A program made the position numbers and the translations under genes. The notes under the pieces are model-generated. The model saw nothing but the letters and a program-made list of their open reading frames with translations. It had not been told where the DNA came from and searched no databases. A DNA stretch of 64,000 bases from JAFMDF01 sp965222705 (GTDB lineage Bacteria > Bacteroidota > Bacteroidia > Chitinophagales > Saprospiraceae), in NCBI GenBank assembly GCA_965222705.1, contig CBDCUO010000021.1, forward strand, positions 201,360 to 265,359, written 5' to 3'. This document shows, piece after piece, positions 56,606-64,000 of this stretch; the first letter of the stretch is position 1; every line of letters begins with the position of its first letter.

Positions 56606-57675
56606 CTAGAATTTGGGGCATAAAATTTCCTCATTTTCAAAATTGCCCAAGTAGGCAATCGAAATCTCAAATGAATTTCTTCTGGGGCTGGGCAAAGCCA
56701 AATCCGTCACATTTAAATCATAGCTAAATCCGAATAATAGGTTATTAAATTCTATTCCAAGCATAGCTACCACCGCGTCTAGACCAAAGGATCGGTCTGC
56801 ATTTTTGACCGGTCGAGCCCAGCCGCCTATATGTATAGCGAATGGATTATAATCGCCCATAGCAATTCGAAAATTGGTACCTGCATTGACCTCTAAGTGG
56901 GGACCTTGCAAAGCAAATAAAATTCGGGGGATCAAAAGACTTGATTGGTCACTGGAAACCGGGCAGCCAATTGACCAGAATACTTCCGGTATAATTTATT
57001 GGGTTCGGGAACATCAATTTCCAGATCGGGATTGGCTGCCAAAAAAGACACATTGGGTTCCAATAAATGATGCAATGCGCCTCCCAGATAAACAGTCGTC
57101 CGATGACTAGGAGAAAAAGTATAATTTAAACCAATAGCCATATCAAAAAAGGAAAAATTATTTTCTGGCAAGTTTTCTCCTGTTGCTAATATATAACCAT
57201 CCGTTCCACTATATTGGTCTTCAAAAGTCAGGTTCTCATAGTTGACACTTCGTTGATTAATAGCTAGTTGAGTGCCTATGGTCAAGTAATGAATACCAGC
57301 TTGGTCTAATGACTTATGAAAGGCCCCCGAAACGGCCATCTGAGTGGTTCTAAAACCAACATCATCCACTTTGTCATTAAAAAATAAAATGCCAACCCCT
57401 ATGGCATCATCCCGTTTACTATTTTTCTTATAGCGAGCATTAAACCGAACATCAATCGCGCCTGCAAAAGTAGTATAAGGGCTATCCAGAGCTTGCCGCC
57501 ATTGGTCCCTGCGGATAACGCCCATCCGATAACGCCCTTGAAAAGCCCCCGTCAAAGCAGGGTTAATCGTCATGGGTGCAGCATAATATTGGGTAAAGTG
57601 CTTATCCTGTGCAGGTAGCAGACCTGGTAACAAAAATGGTAAAAGGAAAAGAAAAACGGACAAATGTTTTATCAT
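56606..57675 (-). pseudogene. PorP/SprF-family type IX secretion outer-membrane protein, frameshifted
   Basis: Rejoined length 356 residues. Signal peptide (LSVFLFLLPFLLPGLLPAQ), then the PorP/SprF mark DKHFTQYYAAPMTINPALTGAFQGRYRMGVIRRDQWRQ, followed by beta-strand pairs and, after the break, FLIPRILFALQGPHLEVNAGTNFRI and a barrel end. SprF-type proteins help T9SS cargo such as SprB leave the outer membrane or anchor there, so this might serve the giant adhesin of this window, though it lies 29 kb away. The frame breaks at the AAAA at 56934-56937 (plus strand). One more base gives NQVFLIPRILF, so a base is missing from a short homopolymer. Confidence 0.88.
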
Positions 57676-57927
57676 ATTAATAATTCAGTAGCTGGCTGCC
57701 AGAAGTTTGCTGAAATACTCAAAAATTTAGTTAAGTACTAATAATGTCAGATTTTCAAACGGTTTTCACAGATATTTAGTATTTTTAATCTCCTTGTTCC
57801 CTAGCTTTGTTGGCAAGCAGGCAATTTTATAGATTTTTTATTAAAAAAATACTTACCCTTGATTGCTTATTTTGTTGCTTTTAACCTATTAGAAATATAG
57901 CCAACTACCAAGTTGAAAAAACGGACT

Positions 57928-58773
57928 ATGGTTTTTAATATATGTGCATTAAGTATTGTACCTGTTAGATCGGGAGCCTCCTCCAAAAGCGAGATGATTA
58001 CTCAGTTATTATTTGGGGAAATAGTAGAGTGTTGGGAAAAAAAAGGAAACTGGGCCAAGGTACGCTGTGTTTGGGATAATCAAATTGGCTGGGTGCTTGT
58101 CAATCAATTGATCCCGATAACCGAAGAAGAAGCGAATAGCTATCAGAAAGATTTTGCTTGTTCTATTGAATTGGCGCAACCTGCCATTGCAGGCAATCAT
58201 TTTTTACCTTTAACGATGGGGGCCTCTTTACCTTCCTTTGACGGAATGCAGTTTGAGGTCGCTGGCAACCGGTACGCCTTTAGCGGGCAGGTAATTGTAC
58301 CCAGGCGTATCAGAGCTTCTACGGACTTATTATTAAAGTTGGCTCGTCGTTATTTATATGCTCCTCAATTAAGTGGCGGCCGGTCTCCTTTCGGAATTGA
58401 CAGCACTGGCTTAATCCAGGTCTTGTTTAAAATACTGGGAATCGTATTGCCCAGAGACGCTTATTTGCAAGCTAGAAAAGGAGAAAGTATTGATTTTTTT
58501 GAACAAACAACTATTGGAGATCTCGCCTTTTTTGAGAACGAAAACGGACATATTGACCATGTGGGCATCATTTGTGAAGAGAACAAGATATTGCATGCTT
58601 TTGGGCAGGTACGCATTGACAAAATAGACCATTTTGGCATTTTTAATATAGACCTAAATAAATATACGCACCAACTAAGGGTAGTAAAACGATTGCTCGA
58701 TGTCAACACCCAGGAGCAGACATTGACTGATGGACTGGAGTCAGGGATAAAAAATCAGATTGAAACGTTTTAG
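57928..58773 (+). CDS. NlpC/P60 (C40)-family protein with SH3-like region, catalytic Cys replaced
   Basis: 281 residues from the ATG at 57928. An in-frame TTG at 57913 is less likely, as relatives begin M...ICALSI.P.R. The N-terminal ~70 residues are SH3-like (SEMITQLLFGEIVE...GWVLVNQL), then comes the NlpC/P60 core. The family norm near the active site is LWGG+SPFGIDCSG, but here LSGGRSPFGIDSTG is read, so both the Trp and the catalytic Cys (Ser159, codon AGC) are changed. His211 (IDHVGII) and LHAFGQVRID remain. No signal peptide is visible. It is probably not an active peptidoglycan peptidase. The last four bases overlap the converging sulfurtransferase. Confidence 0.8.
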   Translation: MVFNICALSIVPVRSGASSKSEMITQLLFGEIVECWEKKGNWAKVRCVWDNQIGWVLVNQLIPITEEEANSYQKDFACSIELAQPAIAGNHFLPLTMGASLPSFDGMQFEVAGNRYAFSGQVIVPRRIRASTDLLLKLARRYLYAPQLSGGRSPFGIDSTGLIQVLFKILGIVLPRDAYLQARKGESIDFFEQTTIGDLAFFENENGHIDHVGIICEENKILHAFGQVRIDKIDHFGIFNIDLNKYTHQLRVVKRLLDVNTQEQTLTDGLESGIKNQIETF

Positions 58774-59639
58774 AGATTGTTTGTATCTTCTCCTTTCTCT
58801 GTTGCAATCGGTCTCTTTTCATTTACGATCCACTCGCTCCACGAACCGGAAAATAATCTAGGCGACTTTAATCCAAGATGATGCATTGCTAATAAATTAT
58901 GACAAGCCGTCACACCTGATCCACAATAAAATATTGCTTCTGCCTTCGGCTTCCCTCTTAAAATCTCTATAAATCGGCGGGCTAAAGCCTCTTTTTTTAA
59001 AAATAAACCGTCTGGATCCAAATTACCTAAAAAGGGAGCAGAAACTGCTCCTGGAATATGCCCTGCCACTGGATCAATTGGTTCTTCTTCTCCACTGTAT
59101 CTTTTTGCTGCGCGGGAATCAATATAAATAATCTTGGGATTGTCTATATTTTGTTCCATAAAATTAATATCCACTAACATTTTTGATTGTGGTCTTGGAA
59201 CAAAGACTTTAGTCGTTTTTGGAATGACTTTATTAGTGACGGAGAAGCCAGCCGTTTGCCATTTTTTCCAGCCGCCATTTAATACCGCCACTTTTTCATG
59301 TCCTAGCCATTTTAACAGAAACCATAATCGAGCAGCAATACCACCGTGACTTTGGTCATAAGCGATTACTTGTGTTGTGGAATCAATGCTCCAGTTGGAT
59401 AGTTTTTCAGAAAAAATGGCTGCATCGGGAAAAGGATGCCTACCCGTTTTCCCCTTGATGATCGGAGCGGATAAATCTCTATCCAAATGGGCATAAACAG
59501 CTCCTGGAATATGAGCGCGCTCATATTCTCTTTGCCCATTTTCTGTATCCGCGAGGGAAAACCGACAATCAATGACTACTATATTTTCGTCATTTAAAAT
59601 CTTGTTTAATGTTTCGGCATTAATAAGAGTTGTAAACAT
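58770..59639 (-). CDS. Two-domain sulfurtransferase (rhodanese / 3-mercaptopyruvate type)
   Basis: 289 residues. First rhodanese domain (inactive, no Cys): VVIDCRFSLAD, HIPGAVYAHLDRDLS and GIAARLWFLLKWLGHEKVAVLNGGWKKW. The second domain carries IYIDSRAAKRYSGEEEP.DPVAGHIPGAVSAPF and the active loop CGSGVTACHN with the catalytic Cys at about residue 239. The loop CGSGVT is the type seen in 3-mercaptopyruvate sulfurtransferases rather than thiosulfate ones, so the donor is likely 3-mercaptopyruvate. Cytoplasmic, no signal peptide. Confidence 0.9.
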   Translation of the reverse strand: MFTTLINAETLNKILNDENIVVIDCRFSLADTENGQREYERAHIPGAVYAHLDRDLSAPIIKGKTGRHPFPDAAIFSEKLSNWSIDSTTQVIAYDQSHGGIAARLWFLLKWLGHEKVAVLNGGWKKWQTAGFSVTNKVIPKTTKVFVPRPQSKMLVDINFMEQNIDNPKIIYIDSRAAKRYSGEEEPIDPVAGHIPGAVSAPFLGNLDPDGLFLKKEALARRFIEILRGKPKAEAIFYCGSGVTACHNLLAMHHLGLKSPRLFSGSWSEWIVNEKRPIATEKGEDTNNL

Positions 59640-59653
59640 TTTTTGGAAGAAAT

Positions 59654-60337
59654 TTACTTTTCTTTTTTTTCATAAAAAGCTACTAATTTTTTCAAATCAG
59701 CTTCCGAATTCAACTTCAGTTTTTCTTTTTTGATAAATTGCTCCAACTCGGTAGCATTGCCTAATTCTGCTAGGATGCTTTTCTTTTTTAATTTGATCGG
59801 GGTGGGTTTTCTATTCCTTACCAGATAGTATTGTTCGTGGGAAATAAAGCGTTGAAGTGCGAACCTTCCTCCAACATCACTGATTACTTTTTTATCAATC
59901 TTGATCGTAAAACTCTGAAGAATGGTAATATTTTCCCCTTTGTAAACCTGTTTGGACAATTTGCCACTGAACGGAGGAAAAAAGTACCGTTGAAAAATAA
60001 TCGGCTGTCCCCCTTTTTCATCCTCTATCACAACCCGTACATACCATTTTTCATCCAATTCAATGAATTGGTTTCCCTTTTTCACCTCAAACCCTTTGGT
60101 ATAACCATTATAATTGAGTAGTACATTGTCTATCATTTCCGCTTCTGAGGTGATAATTTTTCCCTTTCTCCAACCTTCAAAAAGGTAGGGAGAGCCTTTA
60201 ATGTTGCTATAGCGGTTTTCGCCAATTTTTTTACTGTTGCTTAGCAGGATGTCTTCTTTTTGAGCCTCCACTACAAGGGGGCATAAAATAAAGAAAAGTA
60301 AAGCGATGTTGAGGTGTTTCTTACTGCTAATCTTCAT
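59654..60337 (-). CDS. Exported protein of unknown function
   Basis: 227 residues with a signal peptide (LNIALLFFILCPLVVEAQ). The mature part is Lys-rich and has alternating beta and helix pattern (GSPYLFEGWRKGKIIT, YNGYTKGFEVKKGNQFIELDE, RYFFPPFSGKLSKQVYKG). The last ~40 residues form a Lys/Glu-rich helix. I recognise no family. It lies 14 bases upstream-to-downstream from the sulfurtransferase on the same strand and might be transcribed with it. A periplasmic or surface role is all that can be inferred. Confidence 0.6.
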   Translation of the reverse strand: MKISSKKHLNIALLFFILCPLVVEAQKEDILLSNSKKIGENRYSNIKGSPYLFEGWRKGKIITSEAEMIDNVLLNYNGYTKGFEVKKGNQFIELDEKWYVRVVIEDEKGGQPIIFQRYFFPPFSGKLSKQVYKGENITILQSFTIKIDKKVISDVGGRFALQRFISHEQYYLVRNRKPTPIKLKKKSILAELGNATELEQFIKKEKLKLNSEADLKKLVAFYEKKEK

Positions 60338-60459
60338 ATAAATAATTTAAAGTTCGCAAGCATAAAATTACTGATTTTTTATAAAAAAAGATACGAAAAC
60401 TTATCATTGGTTATTTCTATTTTTTGGATGAAGTAGAATAGTTTGGTATTAACATAAGT

Positions 60460-63400
60460 TTATTTTTCAACCATATATTCGATCCCAGTCCAATCTTTAG
60501 AAACACCATCTACTAGGTATTTTTCACATTTGGATAGGTAGTATTGAGCAACGGAATCGGCTGGATAGATAGATAAAATTTGTTGCAAAACGATTATTGC
60601 CCTTTCAAAATCTTTGTCGAAGTATAGTCGAAGCATTTCGTCAAATTGATTTTTAGTTTTTAATTTTAGCTGGAAAGTAAGGGGGGCATCGCCATCAAAA
60701 AAATCATAAATACCCTTAGGCTCTTGTTTTCCCTTTACCAGTACCTTTCCAAGATAGCGGTAATTAAAAACAGCGGCATTTTCTATTTTCATCAGGGTAT
60801 CTTCGCTGACAATAATGGAGGATCTAAAGATTTTTGTCAGCCCTTCCATTCGGGAGGCAGTGTTGACAGCATCTGAAATGGTGGTGGCTTCATTTCGCTT
60901 TTCAAACCCGATGATTCCCATTATAAGCGGACCCGTATGCATCCCGACTCCTACTCTTATGGGTTTGCGGGTTTTTAAAATCCGCCTTTTGTTATAATCC
61001 CTAATCTTTTTTTGCATTTCAATAGCAGCCTCCACTGCGTCCGTGGGTTTGTCAAGAAAAAGAGCCATTATACCATCTCCGTAATACTGATTAATAAAGC
61101 CATTATTACGGTCAATAATTAGCCCCATTCTCTTTGAGTAGGCCGTAACAAAACGAAAATTCTCTTCTGGCTCCATTTTTTCCGAAAGCGATGTATAATC
61201 CCTTATATCAGCAAACAAGACAGTTACTTCTCGCTGTACATGATCCCCAAGGCGAATTTCTGTAATTGATTCTTTTCCTAAAGAACGAATAAATTCATGA
61301 GGGACAAATTTACCAGTAGCGGTATTGATTTTGTGTAAGTATAAATGGGTTTTAATTCTAGCGAGAAATTCTTGTTTTGAAAAGGGTTTAGCCAAATAGT
61401 CATTCGCTCCAAAAGATAAACCTTCTACCAAATTTTGAACCTGATTTTTTGCCGTTACCATAATGATTGGTAATTCAGAAGGGAGATATTTTTCTCTGAT
61501 ACGCTGGCATACTTCAAATCCCGACATTTGGGGCATCATCACATCCAATAAGACTAGATCGAATGGTCCTTCTTGTTCTAGTAGTTGGAGCGCCTCTAAT
61601 CCATTCATGGCAGTAATTATCTGAAAATTTCGCAATGCAAGATGATTTTTTAAGACCTGATGATTGATCGGCTCATCATCCACAATTAATATTCTTAAAA
61701 AACCGCTATTTGGTTTTAGTCCAAAATCAATATCCATTGCTGCTACTTCGTCCAAATGAGTTTTTGATATAGAAAGAGGCGGTTCGGAAATAGCAGTAGT
61801 ATCAATAAGCGGTGTCAAGCTGGTAGTCTTTATGGGCGATATGCTAGGTTTTTCCTTGGAAATGGGCATGGAAAAATAAAAGGTACTTCCCAATCCAACC
61901 TTTGATATGACCCACATTTTTCCTCCATGCAGTTCTACCAATTTTTTACTAATGCTTAGTCCTAGTCCCGTCCCAGCATGCACCCTGTTAGAAGTACTGT
62001 CTGCTTGCTCGAAGTCCTCAAAAATCATCTCTAGTTTTTCAGAAGGTATTCCGATACCTGTATCTTCTGTCGAAATTTCGACCATCTCTTCTTTTTGTTG
62101 AGCGGTTATTTTTACATATCCAAATTCTGTAAACTTAATCGCATTGCCAACCAAATTATTCAAGACTTGGATCGTTCGATTCTCATCGGCAAATACTGGA
62201 GTCAAGTTTTTAGGCACTTCATTGATCAATTCAATTTGTTTATCCCCAACCAGAGGCTGGATCATTTTTATAACATAATCGGACACAGAGTACAAGTCCA
62301 AGGGCTTCTGACGCAAGTTGAGGTCTTTATTCTTTAACTTAGAAAAATCCAGCAAATCATTGACCAAGCTTGCCAGTCGCTTACCAGAAGAAACGACCAT
62401 AGAGAGGTTTTCCCGCAATTTTTGCGGGCTTAACTTTTCTGATAAGTCCATTAAGGATTCAGAAATGCCAATGATTCCATTTAAGGGCGTTCTCAGTTCA
62501 TGAGAAGTATTTGCGAGGAATTGATCTTTTATTTTGTCCAAGGCTTGAAGCTTATCTGCGCGTTCTTCTATTAACCGGCGGTTTTTTCTTTCTGCTTCTA
62601 TTACCAAAGCTTGTTTTTGTTCGTTTTCTCCTCTTAATAGATTAATCCTTCGGGCTAAGGCAAAAGAAAAAAGGATGATAATGATAGTCACATAGCAAGA
62701 ATAATTAAAATAGGAATAGACTCCAGCAGCAGGAAGGATAAAAAGTATAGGGTACATTAATTCTGCTGCCAAAAAATAACCAGCAGACGGCAATTTTTTC
62801 AGGACTGCCTTGATAAGAACTATCAATATAGGAATATGCGAATACACGTGAAAGTCTTGTCCTAAGCCCCAAAAAAAAGCATCATCATCAAAAAAAATAG
62901 ACAAAACAGGTATCATTAGCCCTATAAATATCCATGCTAAAATAGCTTTATTCCAAAAAGGGAAATTCTGTGGTAGAGAAAAGAAATTTCGAATGAATAG
63001 CAGTAGTATGATTGGAAAAAGCGGGTTATATATAATGGTTATTTTTAAGGCCAAATAATTAGAATGCAAAAAAGGAAGGATGGTGCCTATATTTAGTAGA
63101 AGCGTTAATATAGCTGCAATAACCAGCGTCAAAATAAAAAAATAGTTTCTTTCTCTGGTCACCCACCCAATAAAAAGGCTATAAAAGAACATTATGGAAA
63201 ATATGCCCATAAAAAAGAAGAAGATATTTAAGATCAACTGTTCTTTTTCCTGGATTTTTTCCCAAGTATTTATCTCAAAATTGGCAGAGGACACATATTT
63301 TCGAGCAAGAGAATTTCTTTCCATTCGAATCAATAAATGACCTTCTTGACCAGCTTTAAGGGTTATCGGCAAATAGTTAGAAACTCTATAAACTAGGTCT

Positions 63401-63804
63401 TTTTCTGCATTAGGGACAGAAAAGCCAGTTTTGGCTCTTGAGACTAACAAACTGTCTAATAAAAATAACTGTATATCGGACCAAAAAAAGTCGAATTCAA
63501 TGACCCAAGTTTGTTCTTTTGTCAGGTCATTTTTTACATAGTAATGCAGCCAATGCACCCTAGCACTGTCTGGCATTATGCTGCTTAGCGAATCCTTTTC
63601 TAAGTCTTTTCGCTCCATTATTTCTTCATAAGAATATTTGCCCTGATAATCTTGCAGGATCAAGCCTTTATTGATGAAAAGGGGCGATTTATTAAAAGAA
63701 ATTGTATCCACCTGTCCCTTTGAATAAAAGGGCAGAGCAAAAAGCAAAAAGATAAAAGAATGAATGTTCAGGAGATTTTTCTTAAAAACAGGTAATTCTC
63801 TCAT
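60460..63804 (-). CDS. Hybrid sensor: 7TMR-DISM + histidine kinase + receiver + class III adenylate/guanylate cyclase
   Basis: About 1114 residues from the ATG at 63804 (a GTG at 63822 is a less likely start). After a signal peptide (FIFLLFALPFYSKG) comes a periplasmic 7TMR-DISMED2-type part (SRVHWLHYYVKNDL), then seven membrane segments (~200-400), then HisKA with His near 435 (TSHELRTPLNG), an ATPase (NAIKFTEFG, EDTGIGIPS, GTGLGLSISKK), a receiver with Asp near 752 (LVLLDVMMPQMSGFEV), and a class III cyclase whose metal Asp lie in FADIRDYTSLSE (~864) and NQYYGDGIMALF, with SDAVNTASRMEG. The adenine-selecting Lys position reads Gln, so the nucleotide made is uncertain. It ends in a tail with KDFERAIIVLQQIL, TPR-like. 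It links an outside signal to phosphotransfer and cyclic nucleotide output in one chain. Confidence 0.9.
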   Translation of the reverse strand: MRELPVFKKNLLNIHSFIFLLFALPFYSKGQVDTISFNKSPLFINKGLILQDYQGKYSYEEIMERKDLEKDSLSSIMPDSARVHWLHYYVKNDLTKEQTWVIEFDFFWSDIQLFLLDSLLVSRAKTGFSVPNAEKDLVYRVSNYLPITLKAGQEGHLLIRMERNSLARKYVSSANFEINTWEKIQEKEQLILNIFFFFMGIFSIMFFYSLFIGWVTRERNYFFILTLVIAAILTLLLNIGTILPFLHSNYLALKITIIYNPLFPIILLLFIRNFFSLPQNFPFWNKAILAWIFIGLMIPVLSIFFDDDAFFWGLGQDFHVYSHIPILIVLIKAVLKKLPSAGYFLAAELMYPILFILPAAGVYSYFNYSCYVTIIIILFSFALARRINLLRGENEQKQALVIEAERKNRRLIEERADKLQALDKIKDQFLANTSHELRTPLNGIIGISESLMDLSEKLSPQKLRENLSMVVSSGKRLASLVNDLLDFSKLKNKDLNLRQKPLDLYSVSDYVIKMIQPLVGDKQIELINEVPKNLTPVFADENRTIQVLNNLVGNAIKFTEFGYVKITAQQKEEMVEISTEDTGIGIPSEKLEMIFEDFEQADSTSNRVHAGTGLGLSISKKLVELHGGKMWVISKVGLGSTFYFSMPISKEKPSISPIKTTSLTPLIDTTAISEPPLSISKTHLDEVAAMDIDFGLKPNSGFLRILIVDDEPINHQVLKNHLALRNFQIITAMNGLEALQLLEQEGPFDLVLLDVMMPQMSGFEVCQRIREKYLPSELPIIMVTAKNQVQNLVEGLSFGANDYLAKPFSKQEFLARIKTHLYLHKINTATGKFVPHEFIRSLGKESITEIRLGDHVQREVTVLFADIRDYTSLSEKMEPEENFRFVTAYSKRMGLIIDRNNGFINQYYGDGIMALFLDKPTDAVEAAIEMQKKIRDYNKRRILKTRKPIRVGVGMHTGPLIMGIIGFEKRNEATTISDAVNTASRMEGLTKIFRSSIIVSEDTLMKIENAAVFNYRYLGKVLVKGKQEPKGIYDFFDGDAPLTFQLKLKTKNQFDEMLRLYFDKDFERAIIVLQQILSIYPADSVAQYYLSKCEKYLVDGVSKDWTGIEYMVEK

Positions 63805-64000
63805 GCAATAAAATAAATTCACAATTCAGGAAAATTTTTCCCTTTTTAGAGTATGATCAAATCTCATTTTTGGAGGAAAGAAGAAGTATTTTTTGTTCTG
63901 ATCAATGAAATTTTTAAGGTAAATAGCTGTTGCTAAAACAATTCCCGTAATTCAGAGTGAAAAAGATGCTTTTTTAACCATAGGATAAATTTTAAACATA

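Overview
The window looks like a chromosomal segment of a Bacteroidota bacterium, most likely of the class Saprospiria (Lewinella/Haliscomenobacter-like). This is inferred from gene content: a giant adhesin with SprB-type repeats and a type IX secretion (T9SS) gliding-motility C-terminal domain, a PorP/SprF-family protein, a 7TMR-DISM hybrid kinase-cyclase, moderately AT-rich DNA, and starts that rarely have a Shine-Dalgarno sequence. No rRNA, tRNA, CRISPR array, IS element or prophage was recognised.

Positions 1-27251 are one colossal secreted-protein gene whose 5' end lies outside the window. In order it encodes 15 almost identical 83-residue Cys-rich units, 3 diverged ones, about 34 HYR-like units of ~81 residues arranged as a six-unit higher-order repeat, PKD/Ig-like modules, six copies of a ~1.16 kb block of SprB repeats interrupted by three inserts, further Ig-like modules, and the T9SS sorting domain. 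A 10-bp deletion at 1752/1753 breaks the frame. A strong terminator follows at 27299.

27.5-39.8 kb holds a Spo0M-like protein, a CotH-like protein, the oxidative pentose phosphate genes gnd-zwf-pgl, recF, a GNAT acetyltransferase, a CarboxypepD_reg-like protein, a REP-like inverted repeat, a sodium:solute symporter, and a small accessory patch (decayed FGE-fold gene, coiled-coil protein, TIR-domain protein).

39.8-50.4 kb holds a Tat-exported Gfo/Idh/MocA oxidoreductase, a SUMF1-fold lipid/periplasm-type protein next to a YceI protein, an SDR, a large AsmA-family protein, an ECF sigma factor with a putative anti-sigma/beta-barrel partner, and an outer-membrane protein.

50.6-57.7 kb starts with a late histidine-pathway cluster (hisA-hisF-cupin-hisIE) behind an unusual leader with two mutually exclusive hairpins. 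Four consecutive genes here are each broken by a single-base indel (hisIE, an SBP_bac_5 lipoprotein, a conserved ~473-residue protein, and PorP/SprF). Three of these lie in homopolymers or can be explained by one, which points to local sequence error or recent decay.

57.9-64 kb holds an NlpC/P60-like protein lacking the catalytic Cys, a 3-mercaptopyruvate-type sulfurtransferase, a secreted protein of unknown function, and a large sensor combining 7TMR-DISM, histidine kinase, receiver and class III cyclase domains.
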